Source: Pisaster brevispinus (Eukaryota; Echinodermata; Asteroidea; Forcipulatida; Asteriidae). Taken from it: a stretch of 64,000 bases of DNA. The DNA lies in assembly GCA_023634235.1 (NCBI GenBank), contig JAMKCF010000074.1, positions 62,001 through 126,000 of the forward strand, given 5' to 3'. This document shows positions 46,701 to 61,100 of this stretch, piece by piece (the first letter of the stretch is position 1; each line of letters starts with the position of its first letter). The position numbers were made by a program, and so were the translations under genes. Under the pieces are notes generated by a model, which saw nothing but the letters and a program-made list of their open reading frames with translations, had not been told where the DNA came from and made no database searches.

Positions 46701-48760
46701 ATTCATGGAATAAAATGGTTGCGGCCTTCAAATTCCAACCAGCACCGTCGGGGGAGGTGTCCGCGAAAAGTGATCGCCGAAAATCGCCATGTTACCGGGG
46801 GTCGAATTTTGGGAATATTTGACAGGTAGTACCCTGTCGCCATTTTGATTTTTGGGGTCGAAAACAAAAGTGCGATTTGACGGTGCAGCGTTCTAGACTA
46901 GACTTCCCTGAAGACCTTTTCTGTGTGGGGACATGGCCAAATCCCAAAACCTGGGCAATTAGGAGCTTTCTACCAAAAAGTGACGCCATCTTTGTTGCCC
47001 AAAAAACCTCAATAATTCATGGAATAAAATGGTTGCGGCCTTCAAATTCCAACCAGCACCGTCGGGGAGGTGTCCGCGAAAAGTGATCGCCGAAAATCGC
47101 CATGTTACCGGGGGTCGAATTTTGGGAATATTTGACAGGTAGTACCCTGTCGCCATTTTGATTTTTGGGGTCGAAAACAAAAGTGCGATTTGACGGTGCA
47201 GCGTTCTAGACTAGACTTCCCTGAAGACCTTTTCTGTGTGGGGACATGGCCAAATCCCAAAACCTGGTCAATTAGGAGCTTTCTACCAAAAAGTGACGCC
47301 ATCTTTGTTGCCCAAAAAACCTCAATAATTCATGGAATAAAATGGTTGCGGCCTTCAAATTCCAACCAGCACCGTCGGGGGAGGTGTCCGCGAAAAGTGA
47401 TCGCCGAAAATCGCCATGTTACCGGGGGTCGAATTTTGGGAATATTTGACAGGTAGTACCCTGTCGCCATTTTGATTTTTGGCGTCGAAAACAAAAGTGC
47501 GATTTGACGGTGCAGCGTTCTAGACTAGACTTCCCTGAAGACCTTTTCTGTGTGGGGACATGGCCAAATCCCCAAACCTGGGCAATTAGGAGCTTTCTAC
47601 CAAAAAGTGACGCCATCTTTGTTGCCCAAAAAACCTCAATAATTCATGGAATAAAATGGTTGCGGCTTTCAAATTCCAACCAGCACCGTCGGGGAGGTGT
47701 CCGCGAAAAGTGATCGCCGAAAATCGCCATGTTACCGGGGGTCGAATTTTGGGAATATTTGACAGGTAGTACCCTGTCGCCATTTTGATTTTTGGGGTCG
47801 AAAACAAAAGTGCGATTTGACGGTGCAGCGTTCTAGACTAGACTTCCCTGAAGACCTTTTCTGTGTGGGGACATGGCCAAATTCCAAAACCTGGGCAATT
47901 AGGAGCTTTCTACCAAAATGTGACGCCATCTTTGTTGCCCAAAAAACCTCAATAATTCATGGAATAAAATGGTTGCGGCCTTCAAATTCCAACCAGCACC
48001 GTCGGGGGAGGTGTCCGCGAAAAGTGATCGCCGAAAATCGCCATGTTACCGGGGGTCGAATTTTGGAAATATTTGACAGGTAGTACCCTGTCGCCATTTT
48101 GATTTTTGGGGTCGAAAACAAAAGTGCGATTTGACGGTGCAGCGTTCTAGACTAGACTTCCCTGAAGACCTTTTCTGTGTGGAGACATGGCCAAATCCCA
48201 AAACCTGGGCAATTAGGAGCTTTCTAGCAAAAAGTGACGCCATCTTTGTTGCCCAAAAAACCTCAATAATTCATGGAATAAAATGGTTGCGGCCTTCAAA
48301 TTCCAACCAGCACCGTCGGGGGAGGTGTCCGCGAAAAGTGATCGCCGAAAATCGCCATGTTACCGGGGGGTCGAATTTTGGGAATATTTGACAGGTAGTA
48401 CCCTGTCGCCATTTTGATTTTTGTGGTCGAAAACAAAAGTGCGATTTGACGGTGCAGCGTTCTAGACTAGACTTCCCTGAAGACCTTTTCTGTGTGGGGA
48501 CATGGCCAAATCCCAAAACCTGGGCAATTAGGAGCTTTCTACCAAAAAGTTACGCCATCTTCGTTGCCCCAAAAAACCTCAATAATTCATGGAATAAAAT
48601 GGTTGCGGCCTTCAAATTCCAACCAGCACCGTCGGGGGAGGTGTCCGCGAAAAGTGATCGCCGAAAATCGCCATGTTACCGGGGGTCGAATTTTGGGAAT
48701 ATTTGACAGGTAGTACCCTGTCGCCATTTTGATTTTTGGGGTCGAAAACAAAAGTGCGAT

Positions 48761-51700
48761 TTGACGGTGCAGCGTTCTAGACTAGACTTCCCTGAAGACC
48801 TTTTCTGTGTGGGGACATGGCCAAATCCCAAAACCTGGGCAATTAGGAGCTTTCTACCAAAAAGTGACGCCATCTTTGTTGCCCAAAAAACCTCAATAAT
48901 TCATGGAATAAAATGGTTGCGGCCTTCAAATTCCAACCAGCACCTTCGGGGGAGGTGTCCGCGAAAAGTGATCGCCGAAAATCGCCATGTTACCGGGGGT
49001 CGAATTTTGGGAATATTTGACAGGTAGTACCCTGTCGCCATTTTGATTTTTGGGGTCGAAAACAAAAGTGCGATTTGACGGTGAAGCGTTCTAGACTAGA
49101 CTTTCCTGAAGACCTTTTCTGTGTGGGGACATGGCCAAATCCCAAAACCTGGGCAATTAGGAGCTTTCTACCAAAAAGTGACGCCATCTTTGTTGCCCAA
49201 AAAACCTCAATAATTCATGGAATAAAATGGTTGCGGCCTTCAAATTCCAACCAGCACCGTCGGGGGAGGTGTCCGCGAAAAGTGATCGCCGAAAATCGCC
49301 ATGTTACCGGGGGTCGAATTTTGGGAATATTTGACAGGTAGTACCCTGTCGCCATTTTGATTTTTGGGGTCGAAAACAAAAGTGCGATTTGACGGTGCAG
49401 CGTTCTAGACTATACTTCCCTGAAGACCTTTTCTGTGTGGGGACATGGCCAAATCCCAAAACCTGGGCAATTAGGAGCTTTCTACCAAAAAGTGACGCCA
49501 TCTTTGTTGCCCAAAAAACCTCAATAATTCATGGAATAAAATGGTTGCGGCCTTCAAATTCCAACCAGCACCGTCGGGGGAGGTGTCCGCGAAAAGTGAT
49601 CGCCGAAAATCGCCATGTTACCGGGGGTCGAATTTTGGGAATATTTGACAGGTAGTACCCTGTCGCCATTTTGATTTTTGGGGTCGAAAACAAAAGTGCG
49701 ATTTGACGGTGCAGCGTTCTAGACTAGACTTTCCTGAAGACCTTTTCTGTGTGGGGACATGGCCAAATCCCAAAACCTGGGCAATTAGGAGCTTTCTACC
49801 AAAAAGTGACGCCATCTTTGTTGCCCAAAAAACCTCAATAATTCATGGAATAAAATGGTTGCGGCCTTCAAATTCCAACCAGCACCGTCGGGGGAGGTGT
49901 CCGCGAAAAGTGATCGCCGAAAATCGCCATGTTACCGGGGGTCGAATTTTGGGAATATTTGACAGGTAGTACCCTGTCGCCATTTTGATTTTTGGGGTCG
50001 AAAACAAAAGTGCGATTTGACGGTGCAGCGTTCTAGACTAGACTTCCCTGAAGACCTTTTCTGTGTGGGGACATGGCCAAATCCCAAAACCTGGGCAATT
50101 AGGAGCTTTCTACCAAAAAGTGACGCCATCTTTGTTGCCCAAAAAACCTCAATAATTCATGGAATAAAATGGTTGCGGCCTTCAAATTCCAACCAGCACC
50201 GTCGGGGGAGGTGTCCGCGAAAAGTGATCGCCGAAAATCGCCATGTTACCGGGGGTCGAATTTTGGGAATATTTGACAGGTAGTACCCTGTCGCCATTTT
50301 GATTTTTGGGGTCGAAAACAAAAGTGCGATTTGACGGTGCAGCGTTCTAGACTAGACTTCCCTGAAGACCTTTTCTGTGTGGGGACATGGCCAAATCCCA
50401 AAACCTGGGCAATTAGGAGCTTTCTACCAAAAAGTGACGCCATCTTTGTTGCCCAAAAAACCTCAATAATTCATGGAATAAAATGGTTGCGGCCTTCAAA
50501 TTCCAACCAGCACCTTCGGGGGAGGTGTCCGCGAAAAGTGATCGCCGAAAATCGCCATGTTACCGGGGGTCGAATTTTGGGAATATTTGACAGGTAGTAC
50601 CCTGTCGCCATTTTGATTTTTGGGGTCGAAAACAAAAGTGCGATTTGACGGTGAAGCGTTCTAGACTAGACTTCCCTGAAGACCTTTTCTGTCTGGGGAC
50701 ATGGCCAAATCCCAAAACCTGGGCAATTAGGAGCTTTCTACCAAAAAGTGACGCCATCTTTGTTGCCCAAAAAACCTCAATAATTCATGGAATAAAATGG
50801 TTGCGGCCTTCAAATTCCAACCAGCACCGTCGGGGGAGGTGTCCGCGAAAAGTGATCGCCGAAAATCGCCATGTTAACGGGGGTCGAATTTTGGGAATAT
50901 TTGACAGGTAGTACCCTGTCGCCATTTTGATTTTTGGGGTCGAAAACAAAAGTGCGATTTGACGGTGCAGCGTTCTAGACTAGACTTCCCTGAAGACCTT
51001 TTCTGTCTGGGGACATGGCCAAATCCCAAAACCTGGGCAATTAGGAGCTTTCTACCAAAAAGTGACGCCATCTTTGTTGCCCCCAAAACCTCAATAATTC
51101 ATGGAATAAAATGGTTGCGGCCTTCAAATTCCAACCAGCACCGTCGGGGGAGGTGTCCGCGAAAAGTGATCGCCGAAAATCGCCATTTTACCGGGGGTCG
51201 AATTTTGGGAATATTTGACAGGTAGTACCCTGTCGCCATTTTGATTTTTGGGGTCGAAAACAAAAGTGCGATTTGACGGTGCAGCGTTCTAGACTAGACT
51301 TCACTGAAGACCTTTTCTGTGTGGGGACATGGCCAAATCCCAAAACCTGGGCAATTAGGAGCTTTCTACCAAAAAGTGACGCCATCTTTGTTGCCCAAAA
51401 AACCTCAATAATTCATGGAATAAAATGGTTGCGGCCTTCAAATTCCAACCAGCACCGTCGGGGGAGTCGTCCGCAAAAAGTGATCGCCGAAAATCGCCAT
51501 GTTACCGGGGGTCGAATTTTGGGAATATTTGGCAGGTAGTACCCTGTCGCCATTTTGATTTTTGGGGTCGAAAACAAAAGTGCGATTTGACGGTGCAGCG
51601 TTCTAGACTAGACTTCCCTGAAGACATTTTCTGTGTGGGGACATGGCCAAATCCCAAAACCTGGGCAATTAGGAGCTTTCTACCAAAAAGTGACGCCATC

Positions 51701-51900
51701 TTTGTTGCCCAAAAAACCTCAATAATTCATGGAATAAAATGGTTGCGGCCTTCAAATTGCAACCAGCACCGTCGGGGGAGGTGTCCGCGAAAAGTGATCG
51801 CCGAAAATCGCCATGTTACCGGGGGTCGAATTTTGGGAATATTTGACAGGTAGTACCCTGTCGCCATTTTGATTTTTGGGGTCGAAAACAAAAGTGCGAT
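48761..51900 (+). repeat. Five-unit block (1570 bp) in subfamily B, two copies
   Basis: CAGCACCTTCGGGG recurs at about 48938 and 50508, and GGTGAAGCGTTC at about 49080 and 50650, both 1570 bp apart. The second copy has since gained changes such as GTCTGGGG near 50691. Confidence 0.75.
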
Positions 51901-52214
51901 TTGACGGTGCAGCGTTCTAGACTAGACTTCCCTGAAGACCTTTTCTGTGTGGGGACATGGCCAAATCCCAAAACCTGGGCAATTAGGAGCTTTCTAGCAA
52001 AAAGTGACGCCATCTTTGTTGCCCAAAAAACCTCAATAATTCATGGAATAAAATGGTTGCGGCCTTCAAATTCCAACCAGCACCGTCGGGGGAGGTTTCC
52101 GCGAAAAGTGATCGCCGAAAATCGCCATGTTACCGGGGGTCGAATTTTGGGAATATTTGACAGGTAGTACCCTGTCGCCATTTTGATTTTTGGGGTCGAA
52201 AACAAAAGTGCGAT

Positions 52215-54995
52215 TTGACGGTGCAGCGTTCTAGACTAGACTTCCCTGAAGACCTTTTCTGTGTGGGGACATGGCCAAATCCCAAAACCTGGGCAATTAG
52301 GAGCTTTCTACCAAAAGGTGACGCCATCTTTGTTGCCCAAAAAACCTCAATAATTCATGGAATAAAATGGTTGCGGCCTTCAAATTGCAACCAGCACCGT
52401 CGGGGGAGGTGTCCGCGAAAAGTGATCGCCGAAAATCGCCATGTTACCGGGGGTCGAATTTTGGGAATATTTGACAGGTAGTACCCTGTCGCCTTTTTGA
52501 TTTTTGGGGTCGAAAACAAAAGTGCGATTTGACGGTGCAGCGTTCTAGACTAGACTTCCCTGAAGACCTTTTCTGTGTGGGGACATGGCCAAATCCCAAA
52601 ACCTGGTCAATTAGGAGCTTTCTACCAAAAAGTGACGCCATCTTTGTTGCCCCAAAAAACCTCAATAATTCATGGAATAAAATGGTTGCGGCCTTCAAAT
52701 TCCAACCAGCACCGTCGGGGGAGGTGTCCGCGAAAAGTGATCGCCGAAAATCGCCATGTTACCGGGGGTCGAATTTTGGGAATATTTGACAGGTAGTACC
52801 CTGTCGCCATTTTGATTTTTGGGGTCGAAAACAAAAGTGCGATTTGACGGTGCAGCGTTCTAGACTAGACTTCCCTGAAGACCTTTTCTGTGTGGGGACA
52901 TGGCCAAATCCCAAAACCTGGGCAATTAGGAGCTTTCTACCAAAAAGTGACGCCATCTTTGTTGCCCAAAAAACCTCAATAATTCATGGAATAAAATGGT
53001 TGCGGCCTTCAAATTCCAACCAGCACCGTCGGGGGAGGTGTCCGCGAAAAGTGATCGCCGAAAATCGCCATGTTACCGGGGGTCGAATTTTGGGAATATT
53101 TGACAGGTAGTACCCTGTCGCCATTTTGATTTTTGGGGTCGAAAACAAAAGTGCGATTTGACGGTGCAGCGTTCTAGACTAGACTTCCCTGAAGACCTTT
53201 TCTGTGTGGGGACATGGCCAAATCCCAAAACCTGGGCAATTAGGAGCTTTCTACCAAAAAGTGACGCCATCTTTGTTGCCCAAAAAACCTCAATAATTCA
53301 TGGAATAAAATGGTTGCGGCCTTCAAATTCCAACCAGCACCGTCGGGGGAGGTGTCCGCGAAAAGTGATCGCCGAAAATCGCCATGTTACCGGGGGTCGA
53401 ATTTGGGGAATATTTGACAGGTAGTACCCTGTCGCCATTTTGATTTTTGGGGTCGAAAACAAAAGTGCGATTTGACGGTGCAGCGTTCTAGACTAGACTT
53501 CCCTGAAGACCTTTTCTGTGTGGGGACATGGCCAAATCCCAAAACCTGGGCAATTAGGAGCTTTCTACCAAAAAGTGACGCCATCTTTGTTGCCCAAAAA
53601 ACCTCAATAATTCATGGAATAAAATGGTTGCGGCCTTCAAATTCCAACCAGCACCGTCGGGGGAGGTGTCCGCGAAAAGTGATCGCCGAAAATCGCCATG
53701 TTACCGGGGGTCGAATTTTGGGAATATTTGACAGGTAGTACCCTGTCGCCATTTTGATTTTTGGGGTCGAAAACAAAAGTGCGATTTGACGGTGCAGCGT
53801 TCTAGACTAGACTTCCCTGAACACCTTTTCTGTGTGGGGACATGGCCAAATCCCAAAACCTGGGCAATTAGGAGCTTTCTACCAAAAGGTGACGCCATCT
53901 TTGTTGCCCAAAAAACCTCAATAATTCATGGAATAAAATGGTTGCGGCCTTCAAATTCCAACCAGCACCGTCGGGGGAGGTGTCCATGAAAAGTGATCGC
54001 CGAAAATCGCCATGTTACCGGGGGTCGAATTTTGGGAATATTTGACAGGTAGTACCCTGTCGCCATTTTGATTTTTGGGGTCGAAAACAAAAGTGCGATT
54101 TGACGGTGCAGCGTTCTAGACTAGACTTCCCTGAAGACCTTTTCTGTGTGGGGACATGGCCAAATCCCAAAACCTGGTCAATTAGGAGCTTTCTACCAAA
54201 AAGTGACGCCATCTTCGTTGCCCCAAAAAACCTCAATAATTCATGGAATAAAATGGTTGCGGCCTTCAAATTCCAACCAGCACCGTCGGGGGAGGTGTCC
54301 GCGAAAAGTGATCGCCGAAAATCGCCATGTTACCGGGGATCGAATTTTGGGAATATTTGACAGGTAGTACCCTGTCGCCATTTTGATTTTTGGGGTCGAA
54401 AACAAAAGTGCGATTTGACGGTGCAGCGTTCTAGACTAGAATTCCCTGAAGACCTTTTCTGTGTGGGGACATGACCAAATCCCAAAACCTGGGCAATTAG
54501 GAGCTTTCTACCAAAAAGTGACGCCATATTTGTTGCCCAAAAAACCTCAATAATTCATGGAATAAAATGGTTGCGGCCTTCAAATTCCAACCAGCACCGT
54601 CGGGGGAGGTGTCCGCGAAAAGTGATCGCCGAAAATCGCCATGTTACCGGGGGTCGAATTTTGGGAATATTTGACAGGTAGTACCCTGTCGCCATTTTGA
54701 TTTTTGGGGTCGAAAACAAAAGTGCGATTTGACGGTGCAGCGTTCTAGACTAGACTTCCCTGAAGACCTTTTCTGTGTGGGGACATGGCCAAATCCCAAA
54801 ACCAGGGCAATTAGGAGCTTTCTACCAAAAGGTGACGCCATCTTTGTTGCCCAAAAAACCTCAATAATTCATGGAATAAAATGGTTGCGGCCTTCAAATT
54901 CCAACCAGCACCGTCGGGGGAGGTGTCCGCGAAAAGTGATCGCCGAAAATCGCCATGTTACCGGGGGTCGAATTTTGGGAATATTTGACAGGTAG
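52215..54995 (+). repeat. Five-unit block (1571 bp) in subfamily B, partial second copy
   Basis: CCAAAAGGTG at 52311 and 53882 and ACCTGGTCAA at 52601 and 54172 are each 1571 bp apart. The odd base comes from a linked AAAAAA insertion variant in the unit starting at 52529 and again at 54100. Confidence 0.75.
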
Positions 54996-55130
54996 TACCC
55001 TGTCGCCATTTTGATTTTTGGGGTCGAAAACAAAAGTGCGATTTGACGGTGCAGCGTTCTAGACTAGACTTCCCTGAAGACCTTTTCTGTGTGGGGACAT
55101 GGCCAAATCCCAAAACCTGGGCAATTAGGA

Positions 55131-58100
55131 GCTTTCTAGCAAAAAGTGACGCCATCTTTGTTGCCCCAAAAACCTCAATAATTCATGGAATAAAATGGTT
55201 GCGGCCTTCAAGTTCGAACCAGCACCGTCGGGGGAGTCGTCCGCAAAAAGTGATCGCCGAAAATCGCCATGTTACCGGGGGTCGAATTTTGGGAATATTT
55301 GACAGGTAGTACCCTGTCGCCATTTTGAATTTTGGGGTCGAAAACAAAAGTGCGATTTGACGGTGCAGCGTTCTAGACTAGACTTCCCTGAAGACCTTTT
55401 CTGTGTGGGGACATGGCCAAATCCCAAAACCTGGGCAATTAGGAGCTTTCTAGCAAAAAGTGACGCCATCTTTGTTGCCCCAAAAACCTCAATAATTCAT
55501 GGAATAAAATGGTTGCGGCCTTCAAGTTCGAACCAGCACCGTCGGGGGAGTCGTCCGCAAAAAGTGATCGCCGAAAATCGCCATGTTACCGGGGGTCGAA
55601 TTTTGGGAATATTTGACAGGTAGTACCCTGTCGCCATTTTGAATTTTGGGGTCGAAAACAAAAGTGCGATTTGACGGTGCAGCGTTCTAGACTAGACTTC
55701 CCTGAAGACCTTTTCAGTGTGGGGACATGGCCAAATCCCAAAACCTGGGCAATTAGGAGCTTTCTAGCAAAAAGTGACGCCATCTTTGTTGCCCCAAAAA
55801 CCTCAATAATTCATGGAATAAAATGGTTGCGGCCTTCAAGTTCGAACCAGCACCGTCGGGGGAGTCGTCCGCAAAAAGTGATCGCCGAAAATCGCCATGT
55901 TACCGGGGGTCGAATTTTGGGAATATTTGACAGGTAGTACCCTGTCGCCATTTTGAATTTTGGGGTCGAAAACAAAAGTGCGATTTGACGGTGCAGCGTT
56001 CTAGACTAGACTTCCCTGAAGACCTTTTCTGTGTGGGGACATGGCCAAATCCCCAAACCTGGGCAATTAGGAGCTTTCTAGCAAAAAGTGACGCCATCTT
56101 TCTTGCCCCAAAAACCTCAATAATTCATGGAATAAAATGGTTGCGGCCTTCAAGTTCGAACCAGCACCGTCGGGGGAGTCGTCCGCAAAAAGTGATCGCC
56201 GAAAATCGCCATGTTACCGGGGGTCGAATTTTGGGAATATTTGACAGGTAGTACCCTGTCGCCATTTTGAATTTTGGGGTCGAAAACAAAAGTGCGATTT
56301 GACGGTGCAGCGTTCTAGACTAGACTTCCCTGAAGACCTTTTCTGTGTGGGGACATGGCCAAATCCCAAAACCTGGGCAATTAGGAGCTTTCTAGCAAAA
56401 AGTGACGCCATCTTTGTTGCCCCAAAAACCTCAATAATTCATGGAATAAAATGGTTGCGGCCTTCAAGTTCGAACCAGCACCGTCGGGGGAGTCGTCCGC
56501 AAAAAGTGATCGCCGAAAATCGCCATGTTACCGGGGGTCGAATTTTGGGAATATTTGACAGGTAGTACCCTGTCGCCATTTTGAATTTTGGGGTCGAAAA
56601 CAAAAGTGCGATTTGACGGTGCAGCGTTCTAGACTAGACTTCCCTGAAGACCTTTTCTGTGTGGGGACATGGCCAAATCCCAAAACCTGGGCAATTAGGA
56701 GCTTTCTAGCAAAAAGTGACGCCATCTTTGTTGCCCCAAAAACCTCAATAATTCATGGAATAAAATGGTTGCGGCCTTCAAGTTCGAACCAGCACCGTCG
56801 GGGGAGTCGTCCGCAAAAAGTGATCGCCGAAAATCGCCATGTTACCGGGGGTCGAATTTTGGGAATATTTGACAGGTTGTACCCTGTCGCCATTTTGAAT
56901 TTTGGGGTCGAAAACAAAAGTGCGATTTGACGGTGCAGCGTTCTAGACTAGACTTCCCTGAAGACCTTTTCTGTGTGGGGACATGGCCAAATCCCAAAAC
57001 CTGGGCAATTAGGAGCTTTCTAGCAATAAGTGACGCCATCTTTGTTGCCCCAAAAACCTCAATAATTCATGGAATAAAATGGTTGCGGCCTTCAAGTTCG
57101 AACCAGCACCGTCGGGGGAGTCGTCCGCAAAAAGTGATCGCCGAAAATCGCCATGTTACCGGGGGTCGAATTTTGGGAATATTTGACAGGTAGTACCCTG
57201 TCGCCATTTTGAATTTTGGGGTCGAAAACAAAAGTGCGATTTGACGGTGCAGCGTTCTAGACTAGACTTCCCTGAAGACCTTTTCTGTGTGGGGACATGG
57301 CCAAATCCCAAAACCTGGGCAATTAGGAGCTTTCTAGCAAAAAGTGACGCCATCTTTGTTGCCCCAAAAACCTCAATAATTCATGGAATAAAATGGTTGC
57401 GGCCTTCAAGTTCGAACCAGCACCGTCGGGGGAGTCGTCCGCAAAAAGTGATCGCCGAAAATCGCCATGTTACCGGGGGTCGAATTTTGGGAATATTTGA
57501 CAGGTAGTACCCTGTCGCCATTTTGAATTTTGGGGTCGAAAACAAAAGTGCGATTTGACGGTGCAGCGTTCTAGACTAGACTTCCCTGAAGACCTTTTCT
57601 GTGTGGGGACATGGCCAAATCCCAAAACCTGGGCAATTAGGAGCTTTCTAGCAAAAAGTGACGCCATCTTTGTTGCCCCCAAAACCTCAATAATTCATGG
57701 AATAAAATGGTTGCGGCCTTCAAGTTCGAACCAGCACCGTCGGGGGAGTCGTCCGCAAAAAGTGATCGCCGAAAATCGCCATGTTACCGGGGGTCGAATT
57801 TTGGGAATATTTGACAGGTAGTACCCTGTCGCCATTTTGAATTTTGGGGTCGAAAACAAAAGTGCGATTTGACGGTGCAGCGTTCTAGACTAGACTTCCC
57901 TGAAGACCTTTTCAGTGTGGGGACATGGCCAAATCCCAAAACCTGGGCAATTAGGAGCTTTCTAGCAAAAAGTGACGCCATCTTTGTTGCCCCAAAAACC
58001 TCAATAATTCATGGAATAAAATGGTTGCGGCCTTCAAGTTCGAACCAGCACCGTCGGGGGAGTCGTCCGCAAAAAGTGATCGCCGAAAATCGCCATGTTA

Positions 58101-61100
58101 CCGGGGGTCGAATTTTGGGAATATTTGACAGGTAGTACCCTGTCGCCATTTTGAATTTTGGGGTCGAAAACAAAAGTGCGATTTGACGTTGCAGCGTTCT
58201 AGACTAGACTTCCCTGAAGACCTTTTCTGTGTGGGGACATGGCCAAATCCCAAAACCTGGGCAATTAGGAGCTTTCTAGCAAAAAGTGACGCCATCTTTG
58301 TTGCCCCCAAAACCTCAATAATTCATGGAATAAAATGGTTGCGGCCTTCAAGTTCGAACCAGCACCGTCGGGGGAGTCGTCCGCAAAAAGTGATCGCCGA
58401 AAATCGCCATGTTACCGGGGGTCGAATTTTGGGAATATTTGACAGGTAGTACCCTGTCGCCATTTTGAATTTTGGGGTCGAAAACAAAAGTGCGATTTGA
58501 CGGTGCAGCGTTCTAGATTAGACTTCCCTGAAGACCTTTTCTGTGTGGGGACATGGCCAAATCCCAAAACCTGGGCAATTAGGAGCTTTCTAGCAAAAAG
58601 TGACGCCATCTTTGTTGCCCCAAAAACCTCAATAATTCATGGAATAAAATGGTTGCGGCCTTCAAGTTCGAACCAGCACCGTCGGGGGAGTCGTCCGCAA
58701 AAAGTGATCGCCGAAAATCGCCATGTTACCGGGGGTCGAATTTTGGGAATATTTGACAGGTAGTACCCTGTCGCCATTTTGAATTTTGGGGTCGAAAACA
58801 AAAGTGCGATTTGACGGTGCAGCGTTCTAGACTAGACTTCCCTGAAGACCTTTTCTGTGTGGGGACATGGCCAAATCCCAAAACCTGGGCAATTAGGAGC
58901 TTTCTAGCAAAAAGTGACGCCATCTTTCTTGCCCCAAAAACCTCAATAATTCATGGAATAAAATGGTTGCGGCCTTCAAGTTCGAACCAGCACCGTCGGG
59001 GGAGTCGTCCGCAAAAAGTGATCGCCGAAAATCGCCATGTTACCGGGGGTCGAATTTGGGGAATATTTGACAGGTAGTACCCTGTCGCCATTTTGAATTT
59101 TGGGGTCGAAAACAAAAGTGCGATTTGACGGTGCAGCGTTCTAGACTAGACTTCCCTGAAGACCTTTTCTGTGTGGGGACATGGCCAAATCCCAAAACCT
59201 GGGCAATTAGGAGCTTTCTAGCAAAAAGTGACGCCATCTTTGTTGCCCCAAAAACCTCAATAATTCATGGAATAAAATGGTTGCGGCCTTCAAGTTCGAA
59301 CCAGCACCGTCGGGGGAGTCGTCCGCAAAAAGTGATCGCCGAAAATCGCCATGTTACCGGGGGTCGAATTTTGGGAATATTTGACAGGTAGTACCCTGTC
59401 GCCATTTTGAATTTTGGGGTCGAAAACAAAAGTGCGATTTGACGGTGCAGCGTTCTAGACTAGACTTCCCTGAAGACCTTTTCTGTGTGGGGACATGGCC
59501 AAATCCCAAAACCTGGGCAATTAGGAGCTTTCTAGCAAAAAGTGACGCCATCTTTGTTGCCCCAAAAACCTCAATAATTCATGGAATAAAATGGTTGCGG
59601 CCTTCAAGTTCGAACCAGCACCGTCGGGGGAGTCGTCCGCAAAAAGTGATCGCCGAAAATCGCCATGTTACCGGGGGTCGAATTTTGGGAATATTTGACA
59701 GGTAGTACCCTGTCGCCATTTTGAATTTTGGGGTCGAAAACAAAAGTGCGATTTGACGGTGCAGCGTTCTAGACTAGACTTCCCTGAAGACCTTTTCTGT
59801 GTGGGGACAAGGCCAAATCCCAAAACCTGGGCAATTAGGAGCTTTCTAGCAAAAAGTGACGCCATCTTTGTTGCCCCAAAAACCTCAATAATTCATGGAA
59901 TAAAATGGTTGCGGCCTTCAAGTTCGAACCAGCACCGTCGGGGGAGTCGTCCGCAAAAAGTGATCGCCGATAATCGCCATGTTACCGGGGGTCGAATTTT
60001 GGGAATATTTGACAGGTAGTACCCTGTCGCCATTTTGAATTTTGGGGTCGAAAACAAAAGTGCGATTTGACGGTGCAGCGTTCTAGACTAGACTTCCCTG
60101 AAGACCTTTTCTGTGTGGGGACATGGCCAAATCCCAAAACCTGGGCAATTAGGAGCTTTCTAGCAAAAAGTGACGCCATCTTTCTTGCCCCAAAAACCTC
60201 AATAATTCATGGAATAAAATGGTTGCGGCCTTCAAGTTCGAACCAGCACCGTCGGGGGAGTCGTCCGCAAAAAGTGATCGCCGAAAATCGCCATGTTACC
60301 GGGGGTCGAATTTTGGGAATATTTGACAGGTAGTACCCTGTCGCCATTTTGAATTTTGGGGTCGAAAACAAAAGTGCGATTTGACGGTGCAGCGTTCTAG
60401 ACTAGACTTCCCTAAAGACCTTTTCTGTGTGGGGACATGGCCAAATCCCAAAACCTGGGCAATTAGGAGCTTTCTAGCAAAAAGTGACGCCATCTTTGTT
60501 GCCCCAAAAACCTCAATAATTCATGGAATAAAATGGTTGCGGCCTTCAAGTTCGAACCAGCACCGTCGGGGGAGTCGTCCGCAAAAAGTGATCGCCAAAA
60601 AACGCCATGTTACCGGGGGTCGAATTTTGGGAATATTTGACAGGTAGTACCCTGTCGCCATTTTGAATTTTGGGGTCGAAAACAAAAGTGCGATTTGACG
60701 GTGCAGCGTTCTAGACTAGACTTCCCTGAAGACCTTTTCTGTGTGGGGACATGGCCAAATCCCAAAACCTGGGCAATTAGGAGCTTTCTAGCAAAAAGTG
60801 ACGCCATCTTTGTTGCCCCAAAAACCTCAATAATTCATGGAATAAAATGGTTGCGGCCTTCAAGTTCGAACCAGCACCGTCGGGGGAGTCGTCCGCAAAA
60901 AGTGATCGCCGAAAATCGCCATGTTACCGGGGGTCGAATTTTGGGAATATTTGACAGGTAGTACCCTGTCGCCATTTTGAATTTTGGGGTCGAAAACAAA
61001 AGTGCGATTTGACGGTGCAGCGTTCTAGACTAGACTTCCCTGAAGACCTTTTCTGTGTGGGGACATGGCCAAATCCCAAAACCTGGGCAATTAGGAGCTT

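Larger units (their letters stand above)
41396..55130 (+). repeat. Satellite 2 subfamily B block (about 44 units)
   Basis: Diagnostic bases are GCAGCGTTCTAG, TTTCTACCAAAAAG, TTTGTTGCCC, AATTCCAACC, GAGGTGTCCGCGAAAAG and TTTGATTTTTGG. The first part has GTTGCCCCAAAAACC and the later part mostly GTTGCCCAAAAAACC. Occasional units revert to A-type bases over short tracts (for example 44646-44656, 48222-48232 and 51443-51480). Confidence 0.9.
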
